Source: Macrobrachium rosenbergii
Lineage: Eukaryota; Arthropoda; Malacostraca; Decapoda; Palaemonidae
NCBI RefSeq assembly: GCF_040412425.1
Contig: NC_089749.1
Coordinates: 37,634,570 to 37,698,569, forward strand
Direction of reading: 5' to 3'
Length of the DNA stretch: 64,000 bases
Positions 36,396-48,660 of this stretch are shown here, in pieces. The notes beneath the pieces were generated by a model. The model was not told the DNA's origin. It worked only from the letters and a program-made list of their open reading frames with translations, and made no database searches. Position 1 is the first letter of the stretch. Each line of letters starts with the position of its first letter. The translations under genes and the position numbers were made by a program.

Positions 36396-38089
36396 GACCC
36401 TTTTTTAAACCAAGAAGACCCGCTCCGGGCCCCTCTCAGGACGCGTCTCGGATCTCTAATCCGGTGCCATCTGAGTTTGGCCTCGTCTTCTAGAAAGGAC
36501 ACGGCCCAAGCAAAGCAAAGCGGTTACCCCCTTCTTCCTTTGTTGAAAACTTTTTACGGGTCTCCTTATAAGGAGCTCGATTTGAGGGTCATTGTCAACC
36601 TATTAAACTAACTATCTACCTCATGGTCCATGCCTTCCCTTTCCCAGGAGCTTAAATCCCAAGTGATTAATCTCAAGACTCATTGTCAATGGATCACCTG
36701 TTAAGTCCTGCTCCGTTCCGAATTCTATCGTTCGGACATCTCCACCTCTTTTCCCCTCCAGTCTGGGGAATCTTGGTGCCTTCCCTTTATGCTTCCCAGC
36801 ATGAAGGCACCCTCCTGTCGGGGGTGTGGGCACACGGAGGTTGGTGGAAGGGCATTTCTTCCCTTCCGGTCTGGTATCCTCTTATCCGGGTTTTACCAGA
36901 CTGTCAGAACGAGCATGGCATCTGTCTGGCAGGATCCATAAGTGAGCCCTCAGCTAGGGGCTGGACACATCGTCTCCTGAGAACTCTAACGGAGTGGCAG
37001 GCGGAGAATCCCAAGTTCACGCCAGCTGTGGGGTCTTACCGTGCTCTCTTTGAGAGCCCTGTTTCTACCCCTTGTGCTCCAAATGTAGCCCCCTTATCAA
37101 CAGGCTTGTTTTGAAAATGTATCGCTGAGGCATTTCCGGGAGACAGATATCACAGATGCATTCACAGTGAATCTTCTAACCCCGGCTACGCTTCTAATTT
37201 ATTCAGCGTACAGCTCCTAAGCTTCCAGAGTCAATTTCCGGAGTCAATTTTCAGGCTTGCCCGTTGAGCTGAAAAATCTTATGAACAGTTTCACCTGGAG
37301 AATTAATCTTTTCCCCAGGTGGGCGTTATTACGCCCCCGTCTGGGGCTACTATTGTTACCCAGAGCCTCCGTTCTCATGGGTGTCTACCCTACTGAGCAG
37401 AAACGGTCTGATCTTGCCGGGACCTGCCCCAAGTCCGGCAAGGAGTTCATGTAGTTCAAGAGCCCCCTGCTCAGGCGGTGGTGCAGGCTCTTCAGGTCTC
37501 TGCCCCTAGACAGCCGTCAGCTCTCACTCCCAGCCTCCACCTCGATGTGTGCGGGTTCAGCCAACACATCAGCCCCTTGTAACACCCCGTGTGTCTCTGC
37601 CTCCCCACATGCCCGCCCGGAGTTTTCTTTGCTTCATACGAAAACCTAAGGAAAGAATTTTCACTAGACATTTGGCCAGAGGCTCTGACCCTCGGGGTTA
37701 TCATAGGAGCAGGGATGCATCCTACTCCTCTCCGAGAAATTGGGAAGGCATTCGCTTCACGGGAGGCAATCAAGCCTCCTCCCTGTAGTATTTCTCATAT
37801 GGGTGGGAGGCTGTAACATTTTCGGGCCACTGGAACTTCAGTTCCTGGGCCCAGAGTATAGTTATCAGGGCCCGGGGTGGGGCTGGACTGTTGTCCCCCC
37901 CCAAATCAGGTTCAATCAGCCTCCGGCCAGAGTTCTGGGGTCTTTGTGAATGGCCTGTCAGGAATTTTCAGTCTGCCAAGGAAGTTCCCTTCCACTGGAA
38001 AATTTTTCCGGCGTGTCCCGTTTGTTTTCCTTATTCATGCGGCAAGTCTCGGTTGCTTACAGTCTTGTGGGTTCGGATCCTACTGCGCC

Positions 38090-38650
38090 GTGGAGCCGTA
38101 ACCACCTCTATAGACCTTTCCGACGCTTCCTTTCACATCTTGGTTGCAGAAAGGTCCTATCCCTTCTTGGGATTCAGACTCGGGAGCAGGCGTGCCCCTT
38201 CAGGTTCATGCCCTCCTCAATGCGGCTCCAGAGTCTTTGCCAGTTTGAACAGTACCGTAGTTCAACAGCTCCGGTATTAGGAGGCTATGCTAGCTACATA
38301 TCTAGTTGCCTGGCTCATTTGGGCACCCAGCGTTGGGAATTGCCTGAGGGGCGCGGTCATTATAATCGGTTTCTAGAGTCTTTGGGCTTCTAAGTAACCA
38401 GGAAGGAATCCCACCTGATTCAGGAGGGTAGCCTTCCGTAGTTATGAATCCAGTGGAAGTGGAAAGAGATAGCAAGGACATCCTATCATTTCATCATCTC
38501 AAGCATACCTCTCCCCGTGCCCAAGAAAAGGTCCTGGGTTTTCTCCAGTTTGCTTCAGTGACAGTTCTCCTTCTGAAGTCAAAGCTGGAGTTTATGACCG
38601 GGGTATGGTGGAGTCAGGGACGTGTCTCCTTGATTCCTCCTGCTTGAATA
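38090..38650 (+). pseudogene. DIRS C reverse transcriptase remnant, catalytic motif lost
   Basis: Motif A is recognisable as TTSIDLSDASFHILVAERS (38096-38150), followed by YPFLGFRLGS and a frameshifted motif B. At the motif C position the plus strand (near 38290-38320) reads TYLVAWLIWA where the family has YLDDWL, so both catalytic aspartates are replaced. A thumb-like segment follows at 38510-38560 (VLGFLQFASVTV). Several frames are involved. RNase H is not convincingly visible downstream. Confidence 0.72.
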
Positions 38651-39179
38651 GTGGCCTCCGGCCTTGCACAACTGTCAAGTGCTTACCGAAGTCAGTTCCT
38701 CTCCAGCTTTCCCCTCCGGCCTCAGTATTCCACACCGTCACCTCTCTGGGCGGGTGAGGTGGATTTTTTTTTTTTTTGGCCCAATGAAGTACATGGTACT
38801 TAGTCGGTCACGTTCCGGCAGTTCCATATCAACGCTTTGGAGGGCGGTGACAGTCTTCCTGTCCTTGGGAAACTTCTTCCCCCCAAGAGGTTTCCTTTTA
38901 GGCTGGTTCTGAACAAAACAGCAATAGTGCACTGCGTAAACAAGTGGTTTTGGACTCGAATTGCTTCGTTCAGGTTATGGTTCATTCTTCTCCATAACCA
39001 ACAGACGCAGGTGCTTCTGTCTACCACCCTTCTCGTAGGGGTCCAAAAGGTCACTGCTTTTTCCCTATCCAGGGCCTCCCCCCTGGTGTCGGAATAGTCC
39101 TTAGACGGAGCGTCATTCAGGTAGCCTTGTGACCTTTTCCTGGGCCTGGAAGTAGGTCTGTTTGCAACCCAATTCAGCC

Positions 39180-39990
39180 ACAACTATCAAGCTGTCCCGT
39201 CTGGTATAAACTCAGCCTGCGTCAGCCCCTTCAAACTCTGATGTCCTGGCTTTGTGGTCTTTGTTAATCTTACAGTTTAGGAGGAAACTGATATTGGTCC
39301 TGTTATTACTGTTTTCCTGAAATCAGTTAAGGGATCCTACTCTACTGCAGTATGGTTCTGCAGTTAAGTAACTAGCACTCTTCACATAGTTTTCGAAGCT
39401 ACAGTACTGATGCGGCCGCATTGGCCTCGAGGAAAGTGTTTTGTTGGAACCAGACTCACAGGCCCTTAACTTTCATCCCTAAGGTCTGTGTTCGTCTAAG
39501 AACAGTACTCCGTCCACATTCGGTTTCCTGGTTTTTGAGTAATGTATCGGAGTTAGCTTCGGTAACCAACAATCATCTTGTTCTTACCTTTCCTTGTTAA
39601 GAAAGTCCCAAAAATTTTTTAATCAGCTTAGCTTCAAGTGTTAGTTTTCCTGTACTGTCTGCCCTGTCTGGCGGAACCAATCAGTTTGGTTTCCCCTCAT
39701 CAGGGGTAGTGTTGTGAATTCCTCACCCTAACTTTCTATCCTCAATTGAAGGTCCTCATTTTCGGTGGTCACCTTGGAAAGTACTCCCATTTTTACAAGG
39801 TCTGTTTCTGTGTCCAGTTTTCTCCTTTCAGGCTTTTTAGACAGGCCCTCTTAATTTTGTCAGGTCCTCTCCTTTAAAAAGGGGGCACTGTCATTGGGTC
39901 TGCTATTAGGCAGGAAGTATTTTCTTAATACAAGCCTATTCAGGTGCTATTCTAAGCTCATGATCTGAGACGGTGACCACTTACATTATT
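39180..39990 (+). pseudogene. DIRS C tyrosine recombinase, very decayed
   Basis: It lies in the right place, between RT and the ICR. Short traces occur, such as RLRTVLRPHSVSW followed by NHLVLTF, and near 39905-39960 a run resembling the segment before the catalytic HxxR box. No catalytic residue can be assigned with confidence. The call rests mainly on position. Confidence 0.45.
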
Positions 39991-40097
39991 TTCATTACAT
40001 GAACTTAGAGGACCTTACTAATGTTCAGGGTAGAATTCTTCTAGTTTTCAACGTTTCTATTTAAGTCTTTAATGGCATAAGAATGATGTTTATTTCT

Positions 40098-40568
40098 CTG
40101 TTACTATTTCACGGGTGACACGGGACCCGATCCAGAAAAGGATTTTGACAAAGGAAAAATCTATTTCTGGAGAGGGCCCATGTCACCCGGTGACCCACCC
40201 CTGTTTTTCATTCTCTCCCTCCCTTGATAAACTTCATTCTAGTGAGGTGGGTGCTAACATGGAATGTGGCTAGTGTTGCCTTGTATACAGTCCATGAAGT
40301 AGTGCATGGGCTTGTATCGGCACCTCTCTCGTTGGGACTTTTGACATTGGGAATCTCTATAGGATAAGGTTCCGTGTTTTTGTAGTTCACCCTTTTCCAT
40401 ACACGACTCCATCTAGTGGAGCTCGCTCTGGGGGTAGTAACTCCAGCATTTCATTTAGCTTTCTCTGGTATCTAGCAACGGAATTACCTAGAAATAAGTG
40501 CTGAATGGACTATTTCACCGGGTGACACGGGCCCCTCTCCAGAAATAGATTTTTCCTTTGTCAAAATC
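40098..40568. repeat. DIRS C ICR and right inverted terminal repeat
   Basis: TGTCACCCGGTGA-type and GGTGACACGGG-type motifs face each other, with AGGATTTTGACAAAGGAAAA (40115-40134) complementary to the outer end near 40545-40566. The block from 40200 to 40500 is shared, inverted, with 32580-32840. Confidence 0.83.
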
Positions 40569-40692
40569 CTTTTTTTGCGTTTTACGGAATGTTTTTGTTG
40601 AAAAAAAAATGTGTTAGTGAACTTATGGTCTTAATTGTCCCACTATTTTATTACTGATGATCTTAATCATCTCACATTTATTCAACAGTATA

Positions 40693-41028
40693 CAGTAAAC
40701 CCCCTGTATTCGCGTTCTCATGGTTCGCGGACTCACGCATTCGTGGGTTTCTCTGTGGAACATATCTAGCCATTTTTCGCAAAAATTCCCATTCACGGTA
40801 TTTTTCACTGAGAAATATTCACTAATTACTGTATTTTCATATAATTTTCATGAATAAATGCCCTTTTTATGATAAAACTATTAAAATACTCAGGTATAAG
40901 CATTTTTACAGGGTTTTTCTTGGTTTAAGCTATCAAAATGGTCAGTTCTAAGTGTTTTTAGAGGGGTTTTAAGTATTAGCGGATTTTAGCTGTGGTACGC
41001 ATCCCCCGTGAATACGGGGGGTTCACTG
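40693..41028. mobile_element. TA-flanked MITE, 336 bp
   Basis: It is flanked by TA at 40691-40692 and 41029-41030. Its ends read inward CAGTAAACCCCCTGTATTCG and CAGTGAACCCCCCGTATTCA, a TIR of about 20 bp with few differences. There is no coding capacity. TA target and CAGT ends suggest a pogo/mariner-type non-autonomous element. Confidence 0.8.
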
Positions 41029-41412
41029 TATTAATATAGATAATAATAAACTATAATGAATAAATAAAATGAAAAAATATGAAAAAAGGAAAAATCTTAC
41101 TCTATTTTGGAGATTCCCCTTCATTTTACTTAACAATTATGCGTTCATGTCTCGGCCTAAGCATCTACATATGCGGCTGAATTCTATTATTTTTATCATG
41201 TTTTAGTCTTCATTTTTCATCTTTTACCATGAGCTTTAATTCAAACGTTTCTACATTGGTTTATTATCCATACTCTTTATAAAAATAATGAAATACAGTA
41301 TATTTATAGGTGTTTATAGGTATGTATATAGAAATCGCTGGTTAAACCGGACTATCGGCTAAGACGGACACCCTGGCCCCCCCCATTAGTCTGTTGTAAC
41401 AAGGGTCGACTG

Positions 41413-41740
41413 TATCTAAAAAATCCATACATGAAGGTCTCAGCTCAGAAAGGAGGATGCGTAAACGATTTTCCCTCCTACTTTCTGGGACAGAACAGCG
41501 GATGATAGTGTAATTGATCTTTTTGCCCGTTGTTGAAGTGATAGGAACCAATTCCTGTTTGGCCAATATGGGGCTATTAAGTAAGCTGTTCCTTTGATGG
41601 TTAGGAGTTTGCTCAAAACCTTTGAAATCTGGGACAATGGAGGAAAAACATATATCGTCCATCCTTTTTACAAGGTCCAAAAACTGTTGTACAAAGGAAA
41701 AGGAAGAGAAATGCCCAGAATGCCTGTCAAGGGAAAAGGT
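41413..41740 (-). pseudogene. DIRS F linker between RNase H and recombinase
   Basis: The minus strand reads IYVFPPLSQISKVLSKL and LIAPYWPNRNWF at about 41660-41560, the counterparts of YAFPPFKILGEVI and LIAPFWPSREWF in element G. It then runs into the recombinase ORF interrupted at 41413 by the Tigger-bounded insertion. This places the F pol region on the minus strand here. Confidence 0.75.
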
Positions 41741-41767
41741 AGAGGAAGAGGGGGATACCAATAGGAA

Positions 41768-42370
41768 TTGTTTGGTCGGGGGTTGGTTTCAAAGACATCA
41801 CAGGGAATGGAAGTCTTCTCCTTGGGGACAAAGCATTGTTCTAAATGGGCTGGGATGGAAATGGTCTCATCCCCCCCCCAACCTTTAAAGGGGTTCTTTC
41901 AAGAACCAGACCCCTTTCTGGAAGATTACATGCAGAGGGCCCTGTTAAAAGGTGCAATAGAGAAACATGTGTATATTCGCCACCAAGCACGTCTCTTCAG
42001 TGTTCCCAAAAAGGATTCCTCCGAACGAAGAGTGATCCTCTACCTATCAACATTGAACAAGTACATTGTTTGCCAAAGGTTTCGGACGACTACTGTTGTC
42101 CAAGTACATTCAGTCATTCCAAAAGGGACTTGGACAGTTACTACAGATCTGAAAGACGCATACTGGCATGTCCCTATCACTGCTCCCTTCCACCCCTTCT
42201 TAGGGTTCCAGATAGGGAAAGATACGTATAGGTTCAAAGTCATGCCTTTTGGGCTAAACATTACCCCAGGAATTTTTACAAAATTAGCTACGGTCATTGT
42301 CCGGGAACTCAGGAAAGAAGGAACACAGCTAATAGCTGCAGAATGGCAGTCCCGTATGAAAAAAATAAGT
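41768..42370 (+). pseudogene. DIRS reverse transcriptase N-terminal part, inverted relative to element F
   Basis: An open stretch encodes FFQEPDPFLEDYMQRALLKG, ARLFSVPKKDSSERRVILYL, motif A TVTTDLKDAYWHVPI and motif B YRFKVMPFGLNITPG. It ends shortly before where motif C would be. It is about 200 codons long. The type (PFGLN) differs from the CFGLS of A, B and G. It lies on the plus strand next to minus-strand F sequence, so an inversion or a second truncated element must be invoked. Confidence 0.8.
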
Positions 42371-42379
42371 TCTTATTAG

Positions 42380-43960
42380 AAACTAATTAGTATAAATTGT
42401 TTTTAATATGGGACATTTTTGTAAATCCCTGCATCGTTAGCATATTACATCTTACAGGTTAATCTGATTACTAGTGTGTAAATGTACTACCTTTTATAAA
42501 ATATATCTACATTAACTTAAACCTTTGAGGTTTAGGTTAATTTTGACACCATATATGGCTATATTACTTAAACTGTTACTGTAGTCCTTTTACAATGGCT
42601 ATGTGAAATTTTAATTCTAAATTGTCATGCCATTCAGACTAATCTTCTATGAAATAATTTGTTTCACTAACCCAAGCTACTGTTTTATAGGGCTTAGGTT
42701 AATCCTTCTAGTATAATCTATGTTACTCTGAGCATAGAAATTTTTTTAGAGGGTTCTTGCTTAACCTACTCTAATCTGCTTCTTTCTAGGGTTATTTAAA
42801 ACCTAATGATATAAGTTATACAAAAATTAACCCTCTTATAATCTGGTTTTCTGTTTTATGTAGCCAAGACTACCCTTTTGTCTGATACTCAGCCATGCTG
42901 TTTCTAAATTAACAGCAGGATATTCCCTTAAGAAGGGATTCCTAATCAATCTGGTTAGGCTATTGCCTGTTGTAGGTTTATATCACTTGTAAGGTTATAG
43001 GCTACATAAGACCTTACCAGTGTTATTGATCCTAAAATACTGTTTATATATATTCCTAGGCTTATTTGTTCTTTCTTAGCCTAGTATAGCTTATTACCTA
43101 ATCCAGATTTTTATAGATCACACTTAAATGTATAGGCTATATAAAACCAGCAACTTACTGATATGTAAATTTAAAAGTTAGGCTACTATTTTTGTCTAAC
43201 TCAGGTTGTTGTTTGTATCCAACCCTAAGTTATCTGGTCTACTATATAAAATAGTAACCCCATAATGTGAAATCTTATAGCTAGGCTATTACTTACTCTA
43301 ATCTAGATACTGCCTAATCCGGATTATTTTATTCACAATTAAGGGTATGGGTTAAGTAAAATACAATTACCTTAGTAGATAGCCTTAAAGCTAGGCTACC
43401 ATCTCATCCAGCACAGGTTACTATTTTCATCTAGTCCTAGACTGCATAGTCTAGGCTAATGATTTAGTCCGATAATGGGATGTTTTGTAAAAGGTTATCA
43501 CTTAACCTAATATAAGATACTGCATAGTCCTGGATTATTCTAGATCATGCTTAAGTATACAGGCTATATAAAGGAAAGATTCTGTACCCTGTTTATCAAA
43601 TTCTAGGGTCCTTGGTGTAAGCTAGGCTGCTGCCTCATGCCTAAGTATACAGTACAGGCTATACTGAGGGAAAAATTCTGTAGCCTGTTTATCAAATTAT
43701 AGGGTCCTTGGTGTAAGCCAGCCTGCTGCCTAGGACCATAAAAGAATGTCTTAAAAGGTCCTTATTTACCCTAATTTAGGTTATTACCTAATCCAGGTCA
43801 TTTAAATCACCTTAGGATATGTAATCCCAGATTACAGGCTACAGGCAACATCTACTATAGTCTAAATTATTTACACTGAATTTGTTAGGCTACCATCTCA
43901 TGTAGGCTACTGCCTAGGCTATTGTGGACATCGATATCTGAAAGGATTATCCAAATTAAT
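42380..43960. repeat. A/T-rich region with degenerate TAGGCTA-type repeats
   Basis: Short motifs such as TAGGCTA, AGGCTACT and ACCTAATC recur every 40-100 bp without a fixed period. A clear tandem duplication of about 90-100 bp lies at about 43553-43737, with ATTCTGTA.CCTGTTTATCA and AGGGTCCTTGGTGTAAGC in both copies. No ORF of note. Confidence 0.6.
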
Positions 43961-44239
43961 ATAATAAATTGTTGAACAGTTCTTTAGTTAAAACTTCTAA
44001 ATAGAATGATCAAAAATTCAAATTTTTGGCCTTTCGCAAATAACAGAGATCATGAGAGAGCACCGACCATTTGCTTGGAAAACAAAGTCTGGTTTCCAGT
44101 TTCCATACACAAAATGAACTTGTTCCTCATTTTAAACTAAAAATTTTTAACTGGAGCTTAAATATAAGCACTTAACTTTCAAGTTTAGATGTTTCCATGA
44201 TTCTTGCTGATGAAAAAATTTGAAATCAAAGCAATTTTG

Positions 44240-44440
44240 TGAGAACTGAATCATTGTGCGCACTACTTTGACTAGTAGAGGGTAATGGGAGGCTGGTCTT
44301 TTGCCTGCTCTGGTAGTAAACACGATGGCAGAAGCGCATGTGCAATAGTCACTCCTTACAGTTTTTGATGTAGGAAAAACTGGGTTCAGCTTCACTGAAG
44401 ATAAGGATATTTAAGGACTTATCTTTGCCATCTTCAGATC
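44240..44440. repeat. DIRS F left terminal repeat remnant
   Basis: The minus strand matches 19190-19320: CCTTATCTTCAGTGAAGC, GAACCCAGTTTTTCCTAC, AAAAACTGTAAGGAGTGACT and CAGGCAAAAGACCAGCC. The outermost bases of the end, predicted from the ICR at 19400-19490, are missing. Confidence 0.72.
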
Positions 44441-44546
44441 AGGGTTTATAAGGGAAACACTTTCACCTTTCTTGCTATTGTCTTCTGCGGAGTTTGTATC
44501 CACTGAGCTACCCACCACCAGAAAATTCTGTTGTTGGGAATGAGAA

Positions 44547-44810
44547 CTTCTTGGAAGACTTCTAAGTTTCACATGGGCTTCATGCTTAAATGTGTGCTAT
44601 TTTTCTCTTTCATAAATGAAATTAAAAGGTTAAATGAAATATATATTCCCTAATTATGTTTATTATTGTCTAAAAATTCTTGGAAGACTTCTAAGTTTCA
44701 CATGGGCTTCATGCTTAAATGTGAGCTATTTTTCTTTCATAAATGAAATTAAAGGTTAAATGAGATGTATATTCCCTAATTATGTTTATTATTGTCTAAA
44801 AATCCTTCTT
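44547..44810. repeat. Tandem duplication of about 132 bp
   Basis: Two near-identical copies run from TTCTTGGAAGACTTCTAAG to TTTATTATTGTCTAAAAAT (44547-44679 and 44680-44808). No gene is present. 44811-45605 and 45606-45785 follow without a recognisable feature, except a transposon-end-like TACAGGTAGTCCCCGGC at 45605. Confidence 0.88.
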
Positions 44811-45789
44811 TTCCACCTACAAATGGGTAGCCATAACCGAGCCTTTATCTATAGAAGGCACTTAGTAACTTTTATAAGCCTGAAGCTCAAGACTTAAGAT
44901 TTATCTCTTATTAGTCTCTGGGCACTCACGAAATTTTATCTAAGTCCACAAACGTGTAAGGCTCACAGTGTAACCTCCACAGACCACTCACCCTCAAAAG
45001 GCCCACTTCAAAAGGCCATCAAGGAGGGGGGAGAAAGCAGGGGTTATACCACTGCACACACAAAATGATGATCAGATCCACAGCAGGTAATTCCTACCTG
45101 TAATCAGGAATACAAATGATTACGTAGTTGTATAGGGAGCATTAATTAAGGAATCGAAGGAATGCACAGAATGTACCTAAGAAGGGCCTCGATTTCGGTG
45201 ACTCTGATTCCAAGTAATTAAATGAATAATTCACTGCACAGTAATTATCTTTACTTTAATACAAATTTGAAAGTAATACAGTTCCCACTGCAGGTATATC
45301 GACTTGGAAAGGAAATGGAAAAATAGTTAAAGACTAACTGGGACGTGACTGACTTGAGAACCTTGACATCAGCACATTACCTTCATCGAGAGATGGATTC
45401 CTCCTTCCTCGGGGGGCCAGCAGTGGAGGGTAGCGTTAAGGCACTTCAGTACAAAGGAAACTTTAGGCTCAGGGACAGCCACGAAATATTGCAAACGGTT
45501 CAGCTCAAGGAGCAGAGTGGAGGACCAAGTGTCCTGGGTGAGTTCCTACGTCTTCTGAGGGCAGTCAGGTGTACTCTCATCATTTATGCCCTCGTAAAGA
45601 TTACAGGTAGTCCCCGGCTATAGGCAGGGGTTCCGTTCCAACAGGATGACGATAAGCGAAGATTGCTGATATCAATCTGATATCTCTCAGGTCCAAACAT
45701 TATCAGGTAGTTGATGGTTCTACCACAGTTCCCACTATTTAGCTTCGGATATTTACCCAATCCCAGCTATGATATCTTTTCCAGTTTAA

Positions 45790-47553
45790 CCCTTAAACGC
45801 TGAGCGTCTATTTACAAAAGCGTATGTCGGCGCAGTTTGCGAGTTAGTGCCGAAGCGGAAAGAAAGTTTTTTTCAAAAGGTCACAGCACGCTTAGTTTTT
45901 AAGATTAAGATTTCATTTTTGGCTCCTTTTTTTGTCATTGCCTGAAGTTTAGTATGCAACCATCAGAAATGAAAAAAAAATATCATTATCATATATAAAT
46001 ATTGGAATATATGACAGCAAAAAAAATTTCATATATAATTGTATACAAATCGCGCTGTGAGCAAAACGGTTAAAGCTAATGAGTTATTTTTTTTCGTTGT
46101 ATTGTACACTAAATTGCGATGATTTTGGTATATAACCTATTGTAAAATGATCAAAGCCACACAGAAAATATTATCACAAAATGATGCATGAATTAGTAAC
46201 GCGCGGACGTAAAAAAAGTTTTTTTCAAAAGTTCACCATAAATCAAAATATTGTGCTAGAGACTTCCAATTTGTTGCAAAATGAAGGTAAATGATTGAAT
46301 ATTACTAGAATGTAAGAGTTTTAGCTTACAATTGCGTTTTTCGACCATTTCAGTCGAGTCAAAGTTGACCGAAGGTTGAAATTTTGGCACTGATCGTGAT
46401 TTATATGAAAATATTTCAAAACTGATAAAAGCTACAACCATGAGTTATTTTTTGTTGTATTCTACATGAAACTGCACACATTTTCATATATAAGACTTTA
46501 TGTAACGGCTAATGTAAAATGGTGCAAACATTACGACAAAGTGACGAAAGAATTTCTGAGATTTTCGGCCTGGTTAGCACGCGCGGACGTAAGGAAAAAG
46601 TTTTTTTCAAAAATTCACCATAAATTAAAATATTGTGCTAGAGACTTCCAATCTGTTGCAAAATGAAGGTAAATGATTGAATATTACTAGAATGTAAGAG
46701 TTTTAGCTTACAATTGCGTTTTTCGACCATTTCGGTCGAGTCAAAGTTGACCGAAGGTTGAAATTTTGGCACATCGTGATTTATATGAAAATATTTCAAA
46801 ACTGATAAAAGCTACAAACATGAGTTATTTTTTGTTGTATTCTACATGAAATTGCACACATTTTCATATATAAAACTTTATGTAAAGGCTAATATAAAAC
46901 GGTGCAAACATTACAATAAAGTGACTAAAGAATTTCTGAGATTTTCGGCCTAGTTAGCGTGCGCAGACGTAAGGAAAAAGTTTTTTTTTCAAAAATTCAC
47001 CATAAATCGAAATATTGTGCTAGAGACTTCCAATTTGTTGCAAAATGAAGGTAAATGATTGAATATTACTAGAATGTAAGAGTTTTAGCTTACAATTACA
47101 GTTTTTCAACCATTTCGGTCAAGTCAAAGTTGACCGAAGGTTGAAATTTTGGCACTTATCGTGACTTATATGAAAATATTTCAAAACTTATAAAAGCTAC
47201 AACCATGAGTTATTTTTGTTGCATTTTACATAAATTGCGCACATTTTCATATATAAAACTTTATGTAACAGCTAATATAAAACGGTGCAAAAATTATGAC
47301 AAAGTGATGAAAGAATTTCTGAGATGCGTCACATGCGCAGCTGGATCACGCTTGTAAACAAAACAACAGCATGATCCGTGAACTCCCAGCATCCCTCAAG
47401 GCGCGTGATTTAAAATTTTTCGCAAACTAGGCCTATAAGTATTTTTCCGCAAATATTTAAAAAAACTTTTTGTAGTCGACGTATTTTACGTCCACTTGCC
47501 ACCCGACATACAATTTTCGTCAACGTAAAATACGTCCAGTCGGCGTTAAAGGT
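45790..47553. mobile_element. piggyBac-like element carrying a 382-bp tandem repeat
   Basis: It is flanked by TTAA (45786-45789, 47554-47557). The ends read inward CCCTTAAACGC and ACCTTTAACGCCGAC. The interior is about three full copies of a 382-bp unit, recognisable by TTCACCATAAAT starts near 46230, 46612 and 46995 and by TGTAAGAGTTTTAGCTTACA. A distal unique part has GGATCACGCTTGTAAACAAA. There is no transposase. Confidence 0.8.
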
Positions 47554-47689
47554 TTAACAGACCCAATAAATTTCAGGAAAATTGGAAAATTCCACAATAT
47601 TAGTCCACAGTAATGTGAAATAATACATGATACTCTTGGACTCAAACCCGGGAACAAATTCCTGGGGTTCAAGAGCCCCCTCACTACAT

Positions 47690-48660
47690 CAAGGTAGTCC
47701 CATATCAAGGGAGAACCAATCTGTAGACAGTCTGAACACAGTTAGAGCCAGAGTGGACAGTCCTTGATGGAACCTTCTGAAATGTGGTTGTTTGAGTAGA
47801 TTGGGTTTTTGAGGCAGCAGTCTTGGAAAATCCATGAGAAGTTCCAGCAAGTCCGGGAACCATTCCCATGCTGGCCAGAATGGGGCAACTAAAGTCATCT
47901 TTACATTCCGATGATTCTGGAACTTGTTGAATACTTCTCTCACCATCTTGAATGGGGGGAAGGCATAAAGGTCCATGTTCGACCAATCTAAATGCATTGT
48001 GTCTGTCACCCACACTTGTGGATCTGGCGCTGGCGAACGATACAGGGGGAGACAATGGTTTTTTGCGGTTGCAAACGGATCTAAAACCAGCCTTCCCCAC
48101 ATTTTCCACAACTCTACGCATACGAGAGGGCCAAGAGTCCATTCCGTGGGGAGAACTTATTTTCGAGGGCTGAGTTAGTCTGCTAATAAGCTGAATTTCC
48201 CCTGAATAAATCCGGTTAGGATCTGGGTTTGAGTCTGATCTGTCCAAATGAGTAGGGCTCTTGCTGCTTGGCAAAGGGTAAATGAATGAGTTCCCCTTGT
48301 TTTCTGACACAGGACAGAGCCGTGGTGTTGTCCGAGTAGGACGGACACTGTGTTCCCAGACACCTCCAATGCAAACGTTTGCAATCTCCAGTGAATTGCC
48401 GTCAATTCTTTCACATTGATGTGCCATTTCATCTGTTCTGAAGCCCAAAGGCCTGAAACTTCTTTGTCTCCAAGGAGGGCTCCCCACCCTATGTCTGATG
48501 CATCTGAATAAAACACTAGGTCGGGGTTCAGAGGGAAGAGCGATTTCCCTCGAGAGTGCTTGTCTCGTGAATTCCACCAAGCAAGATCCTCTTTTATTTC
48601 CCTCATTATCGGAAAAATTAAAGAATCCGGGTATTTCTTTCTGTTCTAGTTGTTTTTCAA
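47690..48660 (-). pseudogene. DIRS D RNase H and linker
   Basis: RNase H has VFYSDASDIGWGALLG near 48510, VKELTAIH near 48410 and a late LLAD near 48175. The third acidic motif reads VLLGQHHGSV where the family has VNADNTTAL, so it is lost in the open frame. The linker (48111-47690) has LDPFATAKNHCLPLYRSP, LYAFPPFKMV and LVAPFWPAWEWF, a good match to G. Confidence 0.83.

Larger units (their letters stand above)
32548..40568 (+). mobile_element. DIRS-type retrotransposon C, plus strand, decayed
   Basis: The left terminal repeat is at 32548-32840. The ICR is at about 40098-40200 and the inverted right terminal repeat at about 40200-40568. The ICR reads the complement of the left end (GGGTGACACGGGACCCGATC) followed by the complement of the right end (GATTTTGACAAAGGAAAAAT), confirming DIRS architecture and the plus orientation. 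RT remnants are at 38090-38650 and a probable recombinase remnant at 39180-39990. At 8 kb it is longer than A and B, partly through internal tandem repeats. 34000-35200 and 36400-37800 lack recognisable domains and probably hold the decayed gag region. Confidence 0.8.

Noticed and set aside
41342..41761. A 139-codon minus-strand frame next to the Tigger border
   Set aside because: The family motifs (YVFPPL, LIAPYWPNRNWF) are in a different minus-strand frame, so this frame is a shadow, and its end is transposon TIR.
45345..45623. 92-codon plus-strand frame
   Set aside because: No similarity recognised and no splice or codon-use support; left unassigned.
47635..47705. Possible tRNA gene or SINE (GGGTTTGAGTCC box-B-like, CTCTTGA loop-like)
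   Set aside because: The T-arm pairs poorly and no acceptor stem or D-arm can be drawn; at best a degraded tRNA-derived fragment.
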